Positions 30,701 to 39,329 are shown, counted from the stretch's first letter. The stretch: 64,000 nt of DNA from Schistocephalus solidus (GCA_017591395.1 WEDG01004291.1:1-64000); one strand, 5' to 3'. Made by a program: numbers and translations. The notes: generated by a model not told the origin, from the letters alone.

Positions 30701-32169
30701 CACGCAATGAGCTAATTGTTTGAAGAATGTAGCGAACGATTGTGGAAACGAGTCCGAAGAGTAAGATATAGTACTGGAATAGAGAGGATAAGGGGAATTT
30801 GACAACTGAGGAATGAGTGCATGATAAATTGTAAGTGTGGATAAACCGTTCGTGAATTAACCATTTAAACCGGCTGCGAGAAGGAACTATGTGAGCAGAG
30901 GCCAAGATATATGAAAGCTCAAGATACGTTAAAGTTAGAGGAGCGTTATTTTGATGTTGACACAGAAATAGGTGTGCAGAGTAGCTTTAATGATTGAAAA
31001 ATACATGTAGCAGATGAAGCTTTTTGGTCTACAAAAAGACGCTGAGGGGGGGGGGCGGAAAATCGACATGATTGAACCTGTTACGGTTGCTACTAAGCTA
31101 AACAAAACCCACATGAAGTCACTTAACCCAGTACATTTAAAATGAATGCGGTTGCCAGACCGGTAGCAAAATTGTAACACAATTTTGGCTTGAGTATTAT
31201 CTATGCTGGCTTAACGTGAGTCGCAGAACCCCGCGCACGTAACCACGGTAGAAACACTAATGGTCAAAAAGACCTACGAAAGACAAGATGTAAGAACGAT
31301 AGCAAATAATACCAAGGAGTAAGAGTTTAAGATCATAAAGCGACTCAATAGGACAAAGACATGTGTCAGCACAATGCGTACGCAACGAGTAGTTTTGAAG
31401 TGGCGAAGCATGGAGGGAACTAATGGAGACGAACAATGTTTATTTTTTAATTTCGACCGCAATCAAACCACTAAAGATTAATAGAGTTGGAATAACGAAC
31501 CTCAGCTCCAACCGCGAGCGATGATAACATCCTTACGTCCGTCCCCCAATAGAAGTAAGCAATATGAAATACGTCAATCGCTGCCAGTAGACAAATAAAT
31601 GCTGAATTGAACAGTATGAACGAAAAATTAAAATTTTTACTTGTAATCCTCAAATGAAATGACCAAGTTATAACAGGCGTGCGTTCCATCTAAAGACGTG
31701 ACGAATTTCATAGCGCTTGCTTACGTTTTCAATCCGCTCCTCAAGAAGCCAATGGAAAGTTTTCACAAACAAAATTATTGTGAATAAAAACATAAACTTC
31801 GTGTTAAGTTCGTCCTGAAAGAACGCGAACACCAGACACATATCGAAAAACGTGTACCATGCTCGTGAAAGTATGTTCTGAGAGAAGTTCATTAGGATAT
31901 TATATTACTTACGTCAACCTCGGAACGTTGAAGAGTTCCAAAGAAAATCCAGCAGATGAACTTAGCAATCATTACGAGGAACGTAAGGCACTGAGCCAGT
32001 ATAACCTGAATTATTCGAGGATGTATCCAGAACATACCGCGAAAAAAGGTCGATACTTTGCAAGATATATTACGGCCGGAAAAAATTGCTTTTTTTGATA
32101 AAAAGCATTTCCAATAATGCATGACGTGGCGGCAAATAAGGCCACAAGGGCTACTGCACCGTGCCTCAT
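15629..32169 (-). CDS. SYVN1: HRD1/synoviolin, ER-membrane RING E3 ubiquitin ligase (11 coding exons)
   Basis: Orthologue of the E3 ligase at the centre of ER-associated degradation, which helps move misfolded ER proteins to the cytosol and ubiquitinates them. Exons (all minus): 32169-32038, 32005-31913, 31877-31725, 31689-31641, 31601-31501, 30773-30525, 28731-28234, 26271-26157, 25026-24753, 16659-16577, 15774-15629. They join in frame with GT-AG introns to 630 residues; the human protein has 617. Residues 1-259 hold the hydrophobic membrane segments, 291-355 the RING-H2, 356-480 Gln- and Pro-rich sequence, about 485-523 the conserved C-terminal helix, and 587-595 the LRKHRLEKL motif close to the C-terminus. 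The membrane part aligns almost without gaps to the human protein from memory, which fixes the splice sites. The first Met (MRHGAV) lines up with the human start. The weakest joins are exon 5 to 6 (donor GTTCGT) and the distant exons 10 and 11. Confidence 0.88.
15830..16450 (+). repeat. RTE 3'-region repeat copy in HRD1 intron 10
   Basis: The stretch from GGCGTGGAGGCACGGCC through AGCTGCAGCGCAAG and CACTTAAAACTAATCCACGCG to CGACGGTCGAAC matches 24100-24330. No coding capacity. Confidence 0.6.
16577..16659 (-). CDS. SYVN1: HRD1 exon 10
   Basis: Residues 556-582: acidic, Ala-rich SSEKVELAAEEVSVAAKTQS and NPDLAGD. Bounded by CCTTTTAG and GTAAGT; phases 2 in and 1 out fit exons 9 and 11 exactly. 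It lies 8.1 kb from exon 9 across repeats, so RNA evidence would be welcome. Confidence 0.72.
16990..20400 (+). mobile_element. Second RTE-like LINE copy, heavily decayed, in HRD1 intron 9
   Basis: Starts with a 5' region matching 9120-9480. Endonuclease pieces: QVTRELEHQKVDIAALSEI near 17520, a mid-domain stretch near 17700-17870, VLVRRQDG near 18060. RT pieces: VVARKFHQAAKIVHIHKSKG (18911), KGLRPESQW, LHDLLFAD-like sequence near 19530 and the thumb near 19850-20060 (RHSGHLARMDGERLPKRLF-like). Stops and frameshifts throughout. It lies antisense to HRD1. It keeps part of the endonuclease centre that the first copy has lost. Confidence 0.8.
20500..20950 (+). repeat. RTE 3'-region repeat copy
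   Basis: AAGGTTGCCAACTGGTGGAATAA-type block at 20540 and following GACTCCTTCTTAATATGACC, then an end block with TCACCGTCTCTGTAACCACC, parallel to 23940-24340. Confidence 0.6.
21050..21185 (-). repeat. Single copy of the tRNA-headed hammerhead repeat in HRD1 intron 9
   Basis: Minus-strand copy: the linker and hammerhead with its tail are recognisable; the tRNA-like head is eroded. Confidence 0.65.
21087..21131 (-). ncRNA. Hammerhead motif with mutated core, sense to HRD1
   Basis: Core reads CTGATGG (A9 changed to G). Stem I GACTGG/CCAGCC has one mismatch. The stem III loop changed from GGCC to GGTT while the AU/AU closing pairs are kept. Predicted inactive. Confidence 0.6.
21918..22200 (+). 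pseudogene. C2H2 tail fragment of RTE-like LINE
   Basis: Contains TFTSRIGMVGHLRIHRTETG, then AFTHRMGLFGHMRIHDSGIH, matching the zinc-finger tail at 12480-12750. No RT precedes it directly. Confidence 0.75.
22200..22545 (-). repeat. Inverted copy of the RTE 3'-region end block
   Basis: Reading on the minus strand reproduces the GGTCTTCTTGACTCTGTCTT...GGAGAGAGTGCGGTAG block of 24160-24330, so it faces the copy at 24080-24340. Confidence 0.6.
22545..22795 (+). pseudogene. C2H2 tail fragment with TAA end
   Basis: Parallel to 12780-13016: finger remnants in shifted frames and the same closing segment MRLHDNLR-stop, followed by the same 3' region. Confidence 0.65.
22796..24340 (+). repeat. RTE 3'-region repeat array in HRD1 intron 9
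   Basis: Four or more partial units of about 190-260 bp. Hairpin starts CACGGT...(A/G)CCGTGG lie near 22873, 23230 and 23918, with a hairpin-less unit near 23545. Unit bodies share GACTGAGAGTCAGG, GCTCCTTCTTAATGTGG and GGTGTGGTGG(T/C)(A/G)CGCCCAGGGG. Confidence 0.7.
24489..24532. repeat. (CTA)n microsatellite
   Basis: Imperfect CTA/ACT triplet run beside HRD1 exon 9. Confidence 0.85.
24753..25026 (-). CDS. SYVN1: HRD1 exon 9, C-terminal helix
   Basis: Residues 464-554: EARLRASVEARVALLRQVQ and TLLDAAVMQMNAYLTVV, matching the conserved cytosolic helix in which human HRD1 contacts partner proteins (FAM8A1/HERP, from the literature). Acceptor AATCTAG, donor GTGAGT, phase 2 out. Confidence 0.88.
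25062..25104. repeat. (CAT)n microsatellite
   Basis: Imperfect CAT/CGT triplet run about 40 bp upstream of the exon 9 acceptor. Confidence 0.85.
25430..25570 (-). repeat. RTE 3'-region end block, inverted fragment
   Basis: TTAGTTTAAAGTGA, ATCTACCGCACTCTCTTT and the following CCC-rich segment match 22260-22320, so this is a short minus-oriented fragment. Confidence 0.5.
26157..26271 (-). CDS. SYVN1: HRD1 exon 8, proline-rich
   Basis: Residues 426-463 plus one base: 38 codons rich in Pro, Phe, Gln and Met (NFFQPWPSMPNPASAQPG, MPYPFPSPFVAPP), like the proline-rich linker of animal HRD1. Acceptor TATCCAG, donor GTATTA. Its phases (0 in, 1 out) are exactly those needed to join exon 7 to exon 9. 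Confidence 0.75.
27130..27290 (+). repeat. Single copy of the tRNA-headed hammerhead repeat in HRD1 intron 7
   Basis: B-box-like GGTTCAAGCC near 27179, then the hammerhead and the tail TCTCCCTTGTC. Plus strand, so antisense to HRD1. Isolated, without tandem neighbours. Confidence 0.75.
27219..27263 (+). ncRNA. Hammerhead ribozyme, intact core, intronic single copy
   Basis: Stem I GACTGG/CCAGTC pairs with six Watson-Crick pairs, better than the array copies. CTGATGA, GGC/GCC, GAAA and ATGGCCAT are unchanged. The outer GGG/CCC helix is mostly lost. Confidence 0.7.
28234..28731 (-). CDS. SYVN1: HRD1 exon 7, RING-H2 exon
   Basis: Residues 260-425. MSQRAIRLMNT leads into the RING-H2: C291, C294, C333, H335, H338, C341, C352, C355 (28638-28444), ending CLRSWFQRQQTCPTCR, the family signature that recruits the E2 enzyme. 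The first zinc loop has 38 residues between C294 and C333 compared with 12 in the human protein. A Gln-rich stretch and Ser/Thr-rich sequence follow. Confidence 0.93.
28444..28638 (-). other. SYVN1: RING-H2 domain of HRD1
   Basis: Ligand pattern C-x2-C-x38-C-x-H-x2-H-x2-C-x10-C-x2-C. All eight zinc ligands are present, so E3 activity is expected. Confidence 0.92.
30105..30185 (+). repeat. Eroded hammerhead repeat in HRD1 intron 6
   Basis: GGGCCAGAAAATTACAACTCCAGTCTCCC is recognisable as the right half of the hammerhead and its tail, but the CTGATGA core has been lost. It lies inside a 94-codon plus-strand open frame that is probably fortuitous. Confidence 0.5.
30525..30773 (-). CDS. SYVN1: HRD1 exon 6
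   Basis: Residues 177-259: fifth and sixth hydrophobic helices, with the strongly conserved SPWDQKAMYMLYADI and HPFPLFMVRPIYL stretches. Donor GTGAGT, acceptor TTCCAG. Confidence 0.9.
31045..31057. repeat. Poly-G run
   Basis: Run of at least 11 G with one C near its end, in HRD1 intron 5. Confidence 0.8.
31501..31601 (-). CDS. SYVN1: HRD1 exon 5
   Basis: Residues 143-176: membrane helix FICLLAAIDVFHIAYFY and LAVGAE, aligning with LVFGFE of the family. The donor GTTCGT is non-consensus beyond GT; the next intron is 727 bp. Confidence 0.75.
31602..31640 (-). other. HRD1 intron 4, 39 bp
   Basis: GTAAAA...TTCAG, phase 1. The sequence is open in frame, but removing it gives a gap-free family match (RIT-T-FICLLAAID), so splicing is preferred. 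Confidence 0.7.
31641..31689 (-). CDS. SYVN1: HRD1 exon 4
   Basis: Residues 127-142 plus one base: MERTPVITWSFHLRIT, matching the conserved MERSPxISWxFHxRI segment. Confidence 0.85.
31690..31724 (-). other. HRD1 intron 3, 35 bp
   Basis: GTAAGC...TTTAG, phase 0, joining ERIEN to MERTPVITW. Confidence 0.8.
31725..31877 (-). CDS. SYVN1: HRD1 exon 3
   Basis: Residues 76-126: SRAWYTFFDMCLVFAFFQDE and a membrane helix ending FVKTFHWLLEERIEN, equivalent to the LKCFHWLAEDR region of the family. Confidence 0.87.
31878..31912 (-). other. HRD1 intron 2, 35 bp
   Basis: GTAAGT...CTCAG, phase 0, with a CTAAT branch-point-like element. Removal joins SEVD to NILSRAWYT without gaps. Confidence 0.8.
31913..32005 (-). 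CDS. SYVN1: HRD1 exon 2
   Basis: Residues 45-75: second membrane helix, then FFGTLQRSEVD, equivalent to the conserved FFGxLRxxE stretch of animal HRD1. Confidence 0.85.
32006..32037 (-). other. HRD1 intron 1, 32 bp
   Basis: GTATGT...TTCAG. Reading through it meets a stop; removing it restores a gap-free match to the family across the join (FFA|VILAQ). Phase 0. Confidence 0.8.
32038..32169 (-). CDS. SYVN1: HRD1 exon 1
   Basis: Residues 1-44: start MRHGAVALV, first membrane helix, then AFYQKKQFFPAVIYLAKYRP, matching the luminal segment after the first helix in animal HRD1. A pyrimidine-rich tract and TTATTAG end two bases before the ATG. Confidence 0.85.
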
Positions 32170-32435
32170 CGCTAATAAAAGAGGAGTACGAAATACAGGA
32201 AGCCCAGGAACCGGATGACGATCAAATTCGGCAGTGAACAAATCGGCTAAAATTTAAAAGACGGAATGCTGACCAATCACAAACATGAAGACCTACCAAT
32301 TAAAGCAAAACACAATGACGGACGTTCATACAGCTGAAGTGAATTTTATTTCGCTGCTTGAAAGTGCTTGATTTTTCTCGGTCAAAGTAGCAGCAGGTTG
32401 TCAAAAAATTTCTGGAAATATGGGAGTGGTAGCAG
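32170..32435 (-). promoter_or_regulatory. 5' flank of HRD1
   Basis: The only sequence between the HRD1 start and LINE fragments on its upstream side. On the minus strand a pyrimidine tract ending TTATTAG lies directly before the start codon, which fits a 5'UTR or trans-splice acceptor. A CCAAT sequence is at about 32273 on the plus strand. No TATA box is clear. Confidence 0.3.
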
Positions 32436-32439
32436 TAAA

Positions 32440-32610
32440 TATTGCAAAAATGGTTCACACATGTTGGCCTTGGCGCGTTGTTTGAAATTGGTTTCGTTGA
32501 ATTTTCTCCAACAGAGCATAGTCATGTTTTGTCCAGGGGCAACACGCCTGAAATTAATATTCCAACACCGGCCGGATAAATGTTCCAAACATGCACCCGA
32601 AAAATCCCTA
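32440..32610 (-). mobile_element. CR1/Jockey-type LINE fragment, RT thumb
   Basis: Minus-strand FGTFIRPVLEY, then PWTKHDYALLEKIQRN, corresponds to the FxRPHLEYxxxAWxPW...LExVQRRATK block of better copies. Short and with a stop. Confidence 0.55.
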
Positions 32611-32904
32611 CGTCCAAATTAACGGAGGATCTCTTGATCGTTTGAAATTGGTTTCAAATTACAAGTCCTTCGAGCCTACGAGTTTTTGGTCTCTACCTCA
32701 GTGTTGAAGACACTGTGCTTGGAAATTATTAAAGAATTGTCTGTATACTCCTCTGAGTTTGGTAAATTGTGATTTGGACCTAAGGATTCTGAGGCTTTAA
32801 AAAAGCAAATTCCTATGCTGCGGATACTTCCCTGCCGCAGGATTAATCTCATCTGGAATTGCAAGCTTCGACCTTTGCTCACTTCTGAAACTCACGCTGG
32901 CTGT

Positions 32905-35140
32905 ATGCTCCTTGCACCCGCTTTCAATCGCGGAAGGGAGGCGTTACAGACAAACCGGCTCCGATGCTCACTTACAGGAATATAAGCAGCAACGCAACGT
33001 TTGTAAATGTGAGGCTACTAAGCTGCGGAGGAAGTTTGAGCTAAACATACTGCAAAAATCGTTGGAACACCCCAAAATGCTATATGGCTACATAAGGAGT
33101 ACAAAGAAAATTCAGGAGATGATACCTGCCCTTAGGTCTGCAGACGGAAAACTGGAGACCGATGACCAGGTTAAAGCATCCCTTCTTTCCAAATTCTTCC
33201 AGACCGTCTTCACTAGAGAGCCTAATAATTTTGCTGCTATTCAAACAGTTTTTCAACCAATGTGTACACCCCCTTTACCTTACTCCTCCATCTCCTCCTC
33301 ATCCACAACAGAGGACCTAGACCTAGACTTTTCACCAACCGTAGTTAAAACCGAATTACTCCGTATAAAAACCAGCCAAGTCGCCTGGGCCGGATAGAAT
33401 TCCTGCATTAGCCCTAAGAGAACTTGCTAACGAACTGTGTATACCACTGTCCATCATATTCCAAAAGTCCTTTGAAGAAAGCAAACTCCCGGAAGAATGG
33501 AAGTGCGCATTCATCGCCCCGATCTATAAAGGAGGTTCACGACTCGACTGTGAAAAATTACCGCCCTGTCAGTTTAACTTGCATAGCGTGCAAAAATAAT
33601 GGAGCGTATTATCAAGAGGCATTTAATGCGCTATCTGGAAAAACAACCAAATCCTATGCGATGCCCAACACGGCTTCCGTCCAGGACGTTCCTGTCTCAC
33701 GAGTGCCCTTCAGTCGCACGAGAAATGGACAAAAGGCCACAGATAAGGGTCATGCAGTAGATGTTGTATTTTTTTGACTTCAAAAAGCCTTGGATAGTGT
33801 ACCACACGGGCTTCTTTTGCAGAAGATTTGGAACGTAGGAATTCAAGGAAAACTTTTCAATTGGATCAAGAGTTTCTTGTCTTTCAGAGTACAGAGAGTT
33901 GTTGTTGGAAACTCTAGCTCAGAATGGGTAAAAGTAGAAAGTGGTGTTCCATAGGGTTCTGTTTTGGACCCCTACTCTTCCTAATCTACGTGAAACGACT
34001 GTCTCAATGACCTAGATTGTGAAGCTGTCATGTTTGCAGATGACATTAAAAATATGGACTGAAGTCAGCTGCGCTGATGACGCAAAAGGGTTACAATCGA
34101 ATATCGACAAACTAAGTGCCTGGTCGGCTAAGTGGCTTCTTAAGTTTAATGTATCCAAGTGCGTGATCCTACATCTAAGCGCCGGTCGAAAAAGTATCTC
34201 TGAGACACCAGTACTTTATTAATGGCACTGCATTTAAAAGAGGTCGAAACATACAAAAGATCTGGGCATGTGGACAACTGTGAATTTGATGCCCTCAGAA
34301 CACTGTAAGAAAGCAGTCCAGAAGGCAACATGTACACTACATTGGATCAGACGTGCGTTTTAAAAATATTCCCCCTGATCTATTCGGAAAATGTCTATGG
34401 CGCCTTTGTGAGACCACATTTAGATTACGGAGTACCAGCTTGGATACCGTGGATGAAGAAAGATGTTGACCTCCTCGACCAGGTGCAACGGAGAGCAACG
34501 AAGATGGTTGACGGTCTTAAGACTTTACCGTACCAAGAAAGATTGAAAAAGCTTGACTTATTTCCTCTTTCCTACAGGCACTTACGGTGTAGCCTGCTCT
34601 GGACATTCCGGATTATCCGGGGCCATGATTCCACCCTGAGATCGGAGGATTTCTTCGACTTTGCCTGCACAACTCATCTGCGTGGTCATCCTTACAAGGT
34701 TAATAGCGAACGCACGCGATTGAACCTCAGAAAGTTTTCTTTCAGCCAACGAGTGGTTCGACCTTGGAACTCGTTACCAAGTGAGATGGTTACCTCTGAA
34801 AGCATTATTGATTTTAAAAGAAGGCTTGATTGCATTGTATTTGACAAAAGACGACTGTCACAGCCTGATTTCTTAAAACCAGCCTTTTTAAAAATCTTTC
34901 GGGCTCTACTTTTCTTCCACAATGTTTCGCTTATGGCTGTGAAAAACGCATTTTTAAGTTATGTTATGCTTTGACTCAAACATTTTAAAATGTACAACAA
35001 TTTTATATTGACTGTACACATGCAATGATAACCTAACATTAATAGGTTCATCAAGGGCAATGCCTGTAACCCTTCAAAATATACACATATATACAAAGGC
35101 TGAGTCCTTATGTTTTCATATCCTTATATCTTTGTTCACT
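32905..35140 (+). mobile_element. CR1/Jockey-type LINE, 5'-truncated
   Basis: Plus-strand pieces: pre-RT region (32912-33397, KLRRKFELNILQKSLEHPKM, FFQTVFTREP), RT with NYRPVSL and IMERIIKRHLMRYLEK in separate frames, motif C FADDIK near 34038, FNVSKCVILHL, and an open thumb and C-terminal region (34375-34974: RPHLDYGVPAWIPW, QRRATKMVDGL, HLRGHPYKV, RVVRPWNSLPSEMV). Several frameshifts. 3' UTR to about 35140. Confidence 0.8.
34330..34974 (+). pseudogene. RT C-terminal region of CR1-type LINE
   Basis: Open for 214 codons, covering the RT thumb and the conserved C-terminal region typical of flatworm CR1-type elements. No catalytic motif of its own; inactive because upstream frames are broken. 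Confidence 0.75.
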
Positions 35141-35149
35141 CCCCATATA

Positions 35150-35257
35150 TATAAAGCCCAGGTGTTCCACACTTTGGATTTGGTATGACTGGCTGATGAC
35201 GGTTAAAAAGCCAGAAATGGCCATTCCGTTCTCCCTTGTCTTTGTCGGTTCCACTCT
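35150..35257 (+). repeat. Hammerhead repeat copy fused to a LINE
   Basis: Linker, hammerhead and full tail ending GGTTCCA, after which LINE RT sequence (TCTGTTCTTGGCCCTACC) begins at once. Confidence 0.75.
35187..35231 (+). ncRNA. Hammerhead ribozyme motif, one stem I mismatch
   Basis: Core CTGATGA and GAAA intact. Stem II GGT/GCC keeps pairing by wobble. Stem I GACTGG/CCGTTC has one mismatch. Possibly active. Confidence 0.6.
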
Positions 35258-36495
35258 GTTCTTGGCCCTACCCTGTTCATTTTGTACGTCAAAAATTGCA
35301 TCAATGAACTGGATTGTGATTCGCCATGTTTGCGGATGATATTAAGCTATGGAGGGTCATCAGAACTGCAGCCGACGTGAAGCATTTGCAGGAAAACCTA
35401 AAACGACTTCAACATTGGTCAAAGGACTGGCTTTTGCCGTTCAATGAGAACAAATGCACTATAATACGAGTCGGTAGAATTACAACTCCAAACCTCATGA
35501 ATTACTGCCTGAATGGTATACCATTGCAAGAAGTTGACGCGCAGAAGGACTTTGGAGTGTGGATCTTCATCTCTCTTAAACCCTCGCTGCCTTGTTCAAG
35601 GGTACTGAAGTCTGCGATGTCAGCCCGTACCTTGTCAAGCGGGCTTTCTTTGCCTTTGATGAAGACTGCTTGCCAAAGTCTTTCGAACTTTTGTGCGGTC
35701 GCCATTGGAGTTCGCTATCCAAGCTTGGAGACCCTGGACCGCGAAGGATTTCAATATCCTTGAAAAGGTTCAAAGGCGTGCAACCAAACTTGTGACTGGA
35801 CAGGGCCCATTACCCTATGAAACCCGATTAGCTAACCATGATCTCTTTCCCTTGAGTTACAGGCAGGTACGAGGTGACCTGATACAAACATTCCGTATCA
35901 TGTGCGGTCAGGGTTGCTGCCTCCTACCTGGAGACTTCTTCCAGTAAGCAACAACCACAAACTTGAGAGGTCATCCACTCAAACTACGTGTTACTGGGGC
36001 AGACTGGAAACAAAAGTTCTTCTTCTCCAAGAGAGCGGTTGACGCTTTGAATTCTCTGCCTCTGGATGTTGTTATGGCTACTTCCATTGAGCTTTTTAAG
36101 ATAAACCTCGACCAGCATAGCAGTGCGCACTATGATATCCCCAGATCTTCATAGTCACGTCCCAGTTTAATCACACTTTTATTATTACAATAGTACTTCC
36201 TATATTTCAGTGCGATTTTTATAGCATTTTTATTTTCTCAAACTCATCGCATATGCCTCACTCATGAGAATCGTGTCAACAAAAATAGCATGACCTCATA
36301 CTACTCGTAATATGCAAGTACACATTGATGTTTACTCTCTTTGATTAGCCAACCGCTGCTTATTTTCCGCACGCTATTATGCAAACCAACTTTTTAAATT
36401 TTGATGATTTACCCGAGCCTTTTTAGCCATACTTTAACCAAGAGGGAGTTCTAAGGCGTTTGCCTATCTTTCCCTTAATAAACTGAACTGAACTT
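35258..36495 (+). mobile_element. CR1/Jockey-type LINE, 5'-truncated within RT
   Basis: Starts at the SVLGPTLFILYV motif, then FADDIKLW (35328 on), the NENKCTIIRVGR region, thumb in shifted frames ([23 protein letters not shown]), LRGHPLKLRV and the C-terminal segment to 36151. The 3' end is an AACTG tandem tail near 36480-36495. Confidence 0.8.
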
Positions 36496-37560
36496 AATGC
36501 TAGTTCAATTACAAACAAGGTGGCCCAACTGAAAGCCATTTATTTCGGGTTAATGCCCGATGTTTTATGTATAACTGAATCTCGGACCCATCGCTCAATT
36601 TTTGACTCTTTGCTTGTCATTGTCCAGTATGATCTCTACCGTCAAGACCGCATTAGTAACCGTGGTGGTTGTCTTCTCTATATTAAAGCTTCATTTAAAA
36701 ACTTCCCCTTTGATCTAGATGCCATGTCATTCTCTGGTAATTACTGCTTCGCATCCATTATCCTGTCGCCCCGTTAAAAGGCGATTCTCGGATGCATTTA
36801 AAACCAGCATAATTCAGCATCCGATGACGATGCAGAACTTTGTGAAATTTTTAAATTCCTTTTGGAGTCCAATTTTAACATTAAAATAATTGCTGGGTAT
36901 TTTAATTTTCCTGGAATTGACTGGATTTTAAACTTTTCTACACATTGGTTTCAGACTTTCCTTGATACCATTAATTTATCTTCTTGGTTCCAGATAGTCC
37001 GTTCTTCAACAAGATACAAGCATATTTGAGACCTGATTTTCACACACGGCATTGCTCCCCTTTTCATTGATTTCAAGCAAGATCTCTTCCAATGTATCCA
37101 TACATTAATTCAAAATTGCTTTCCGGTTGTCCCTTCGAAAATGGCTAGCACCCTTCGTATCTATGCTGCTTTTGACCTCGCAGATATGAGCTAAATTAAA
37201 AACTTTTTGGACTCATTGTACTGGCAGCATCACTCCTCCATGAACGATGCAGCATGTCTTCGTTACTTCATGTCAGTCTTTTCAAATAACATTCTGCAAG
37301 TTAGGTCAAACAAAATGGGCATTTTTTACGCTTCGGAATCCACCATTCCTCAATTTCTTTTGCCAAGACTAAAGAAATTGAGGAGACAATTAAAAGATCA
37401 GTCTACTAGTGCGTTACCTGTACATCTACGGATCGCAGAAATTTTTGAATTAGCTTCTCAGATTCATCTTGCAGGTGACAGACAGAGGGAATCTTGCGCA
37501 CTCAGTGCGCGAAACTCTGCGAAATCGGTTGCTCAACTGTTCCATTGTTGATCTACCTCG
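36496..37560 (+). mobile_element. LINE fragment, endonuclease domain (YADD family)
   Basis: Begins exactly after the previous LINE tail. Endonuclease motifs: DVLCITESRTHRSI, GGCLLYIKASF, then IKIIAGYFNFPGIDW and ILSPR in broken frames. The GDFN motif has become GYFN. Ends near 37560 before any RT. Confidence 0.7.
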
Positions 37561-37659
37561 AAACGAGGTTATGCAATTCCTGCATTACTAAAACAAGATA
37601 ATCGTATGCATAGGAACCACGTATATTATTTGTTCTCCGGCTAGGACAGTTTGAAAACC

Positions 37660-38820
37660 GTTAACATTTCGCTCGTTCTAAACCTGACATTAACGGTGAA
37701 ACTACACGATCGTAATTGCTTTCTGGAATTTTGGGGAATTTTTTCTTGAGCCGAAATTCCTCAGAAAACGACATCAAATTGGAATTTTTTATCACCTTCA
37801 GCGACTTGATAAAACAGCCTCTGCACCAATACAAACTGTCAACCGCTCAGTGAACAAAAAGTGTAAAATCCTTTTAAGACCTGAAGTTATCCAGGACCTT
37901 TGACCTCTACAAACGGCTGAGTCATTCCTGAATATTCTTCCTATCTGTTATTGTTTTTTGCGGCATTGTTATGCTTCCGTTTGAAATTTGATCGTCTTTA
38001 AGCTTTTGATTTTTGGCGAATTTTCAGTACCTGAAGTCAGGACTCAACGAAATAAGCTGTCATTGGATCACATATTGTCTGGGTTTATCAGGTTCAGCTT
38101 ATAAGTGTTGATAGACATTGTGATAGTCAGGCTCACAAAAATCGATATAGGAATCTTAACTCAGCTTTCTTCGGATCTTGTCTCCTACGCGTTTCAGAAA
38201 ACCGTTTCTAGCCAGGAAAAATGTCGACATCAGAAAGAAACGGAGAACCACTGCCAAACTCGCATCAAAGGCTGCATCGTTTTTTTGCTTCGCATTAATA
38301 TTCGATAGTGAATTCGGTTCGGAAAAGCGCTTCTTATTGTGCTCAGTAAACTATTTGCATGATAATTTAAGCTGATCGTTAAAACTTAAGCATCCTCGTA
38401 GAGATCTGGCTAGGTGGGCAACGCAAATGTTCACGACCCGACCACACAAGAAAATTATTCACCGCTTCGGCCGGGATTCGAAACACCAACCTCTCGATTA
38501 GCGACCGATGCTCTTGACTGCTTGGCCACGCCCGGGAAGCCAGCAGACGAAAAATAGTATTTACTCCAAAAAGAATGATCTCTCCTACCTTGGTGAACCG
38601 TTTTCAATTTCATGTACCAAAAATTCACCAGAAATACTAAAGTCACTCTCAGCAGACCGAGAAGAACCACCAAGCAGCAATATTGAAGAAAGGAGTGCGC
38701 TGCTGAACTTTACCTAAAGTATGCTAAAGAGTGGAGGACTGGCACACTGTGATGGATGCCGAGGACTCACAACCAGAGTTTTGAGATTAGAAGGAGACCT
38801 AACTCTTCTATCGGAAATAA
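37660..38820 (+). repeat. 1.1-kb segment repeated in inverse orientation at 57140-58240
   Basis: Matches the minus strand of 57140-58240 in order, including CCAGGACCTTTGACCTCTAC, the tRNA-like element (38464-38538 minus), and CGAGGACTCACAACCAGAG. It consists of an RT remnant of one LINE followed by the 5' part of a CR1-type LINE. Confidence 0.7.
38464..38538 (-). repeat. tRNA-like SINE head, second type
   Basis: Minus strand: GGGCGTGGCCAAGCAGTC (A box) and GTGTTTCGAATCCCGGCC (B box). Leu/Ser-like tRNA ancestry; the acceptor stem does not form, so not a tRNA gene. Lies antisense to the LINE 5' sequence beside it. Confidence 0.65.
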
Positions 38821-39098
38821 TAACAATACCTCAGGGCTCCGTTCTTGGACCATTAATTTTCTTAATCTATATCAATGATTGTATGAATGCATTGGATAGC
38901 ATGGGAGTTATGATTGCAGAGGAGGCTGTTGGTTCAAATTCGAAGATAAGTGAATGCTCAAATTTTAAGCCGATTTCTTCTTTTCCTTTCGAAACTATTA
39001 GTTTAATTAATGACAATTTACTTGTATTTCTAACTCTTTATCGACTGCACACACCTGCAGTTATTGCAATTAACAATAGGGAGAAATATACGATTTAA
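38721..39098 (+). pseudogene. LINE ORF1 start fused in frame to RT core
   Basis: Open for 125 codons. HCDGCRGLTTRVLRLEGDL is the N-terminal part of the CR1-type ORF1, followed after LLSEIIT directly by IPQGSVLGPLIFLIYINDC of the RT. About 3 kb of the LINE are missing at the join. The next motif is IAEEA instead of FADDV, so catalysis is lost. Confidence 0.65.
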
Positions 39099-39329
39099 AC
39101 TGTTTCACCCTACAAAGCATCATTAAAGTTCTCGCAAATTTACGTAAAAAGAACGGAATCTAAAGATTAAGTCAATAAATATAGTTGAAACTTTGTAAGT
39201 ATACCTTATTTCAATCGAAAAACAAATTTTCAGTAGTTGCTATGCTAGTTGATATAATTTTTAATCCTCTATAGCCTCTTCGCTTATTCTATTTTCAGTT
39301 TAAACTCGTTACCTAGCAGATTGTTGCCT

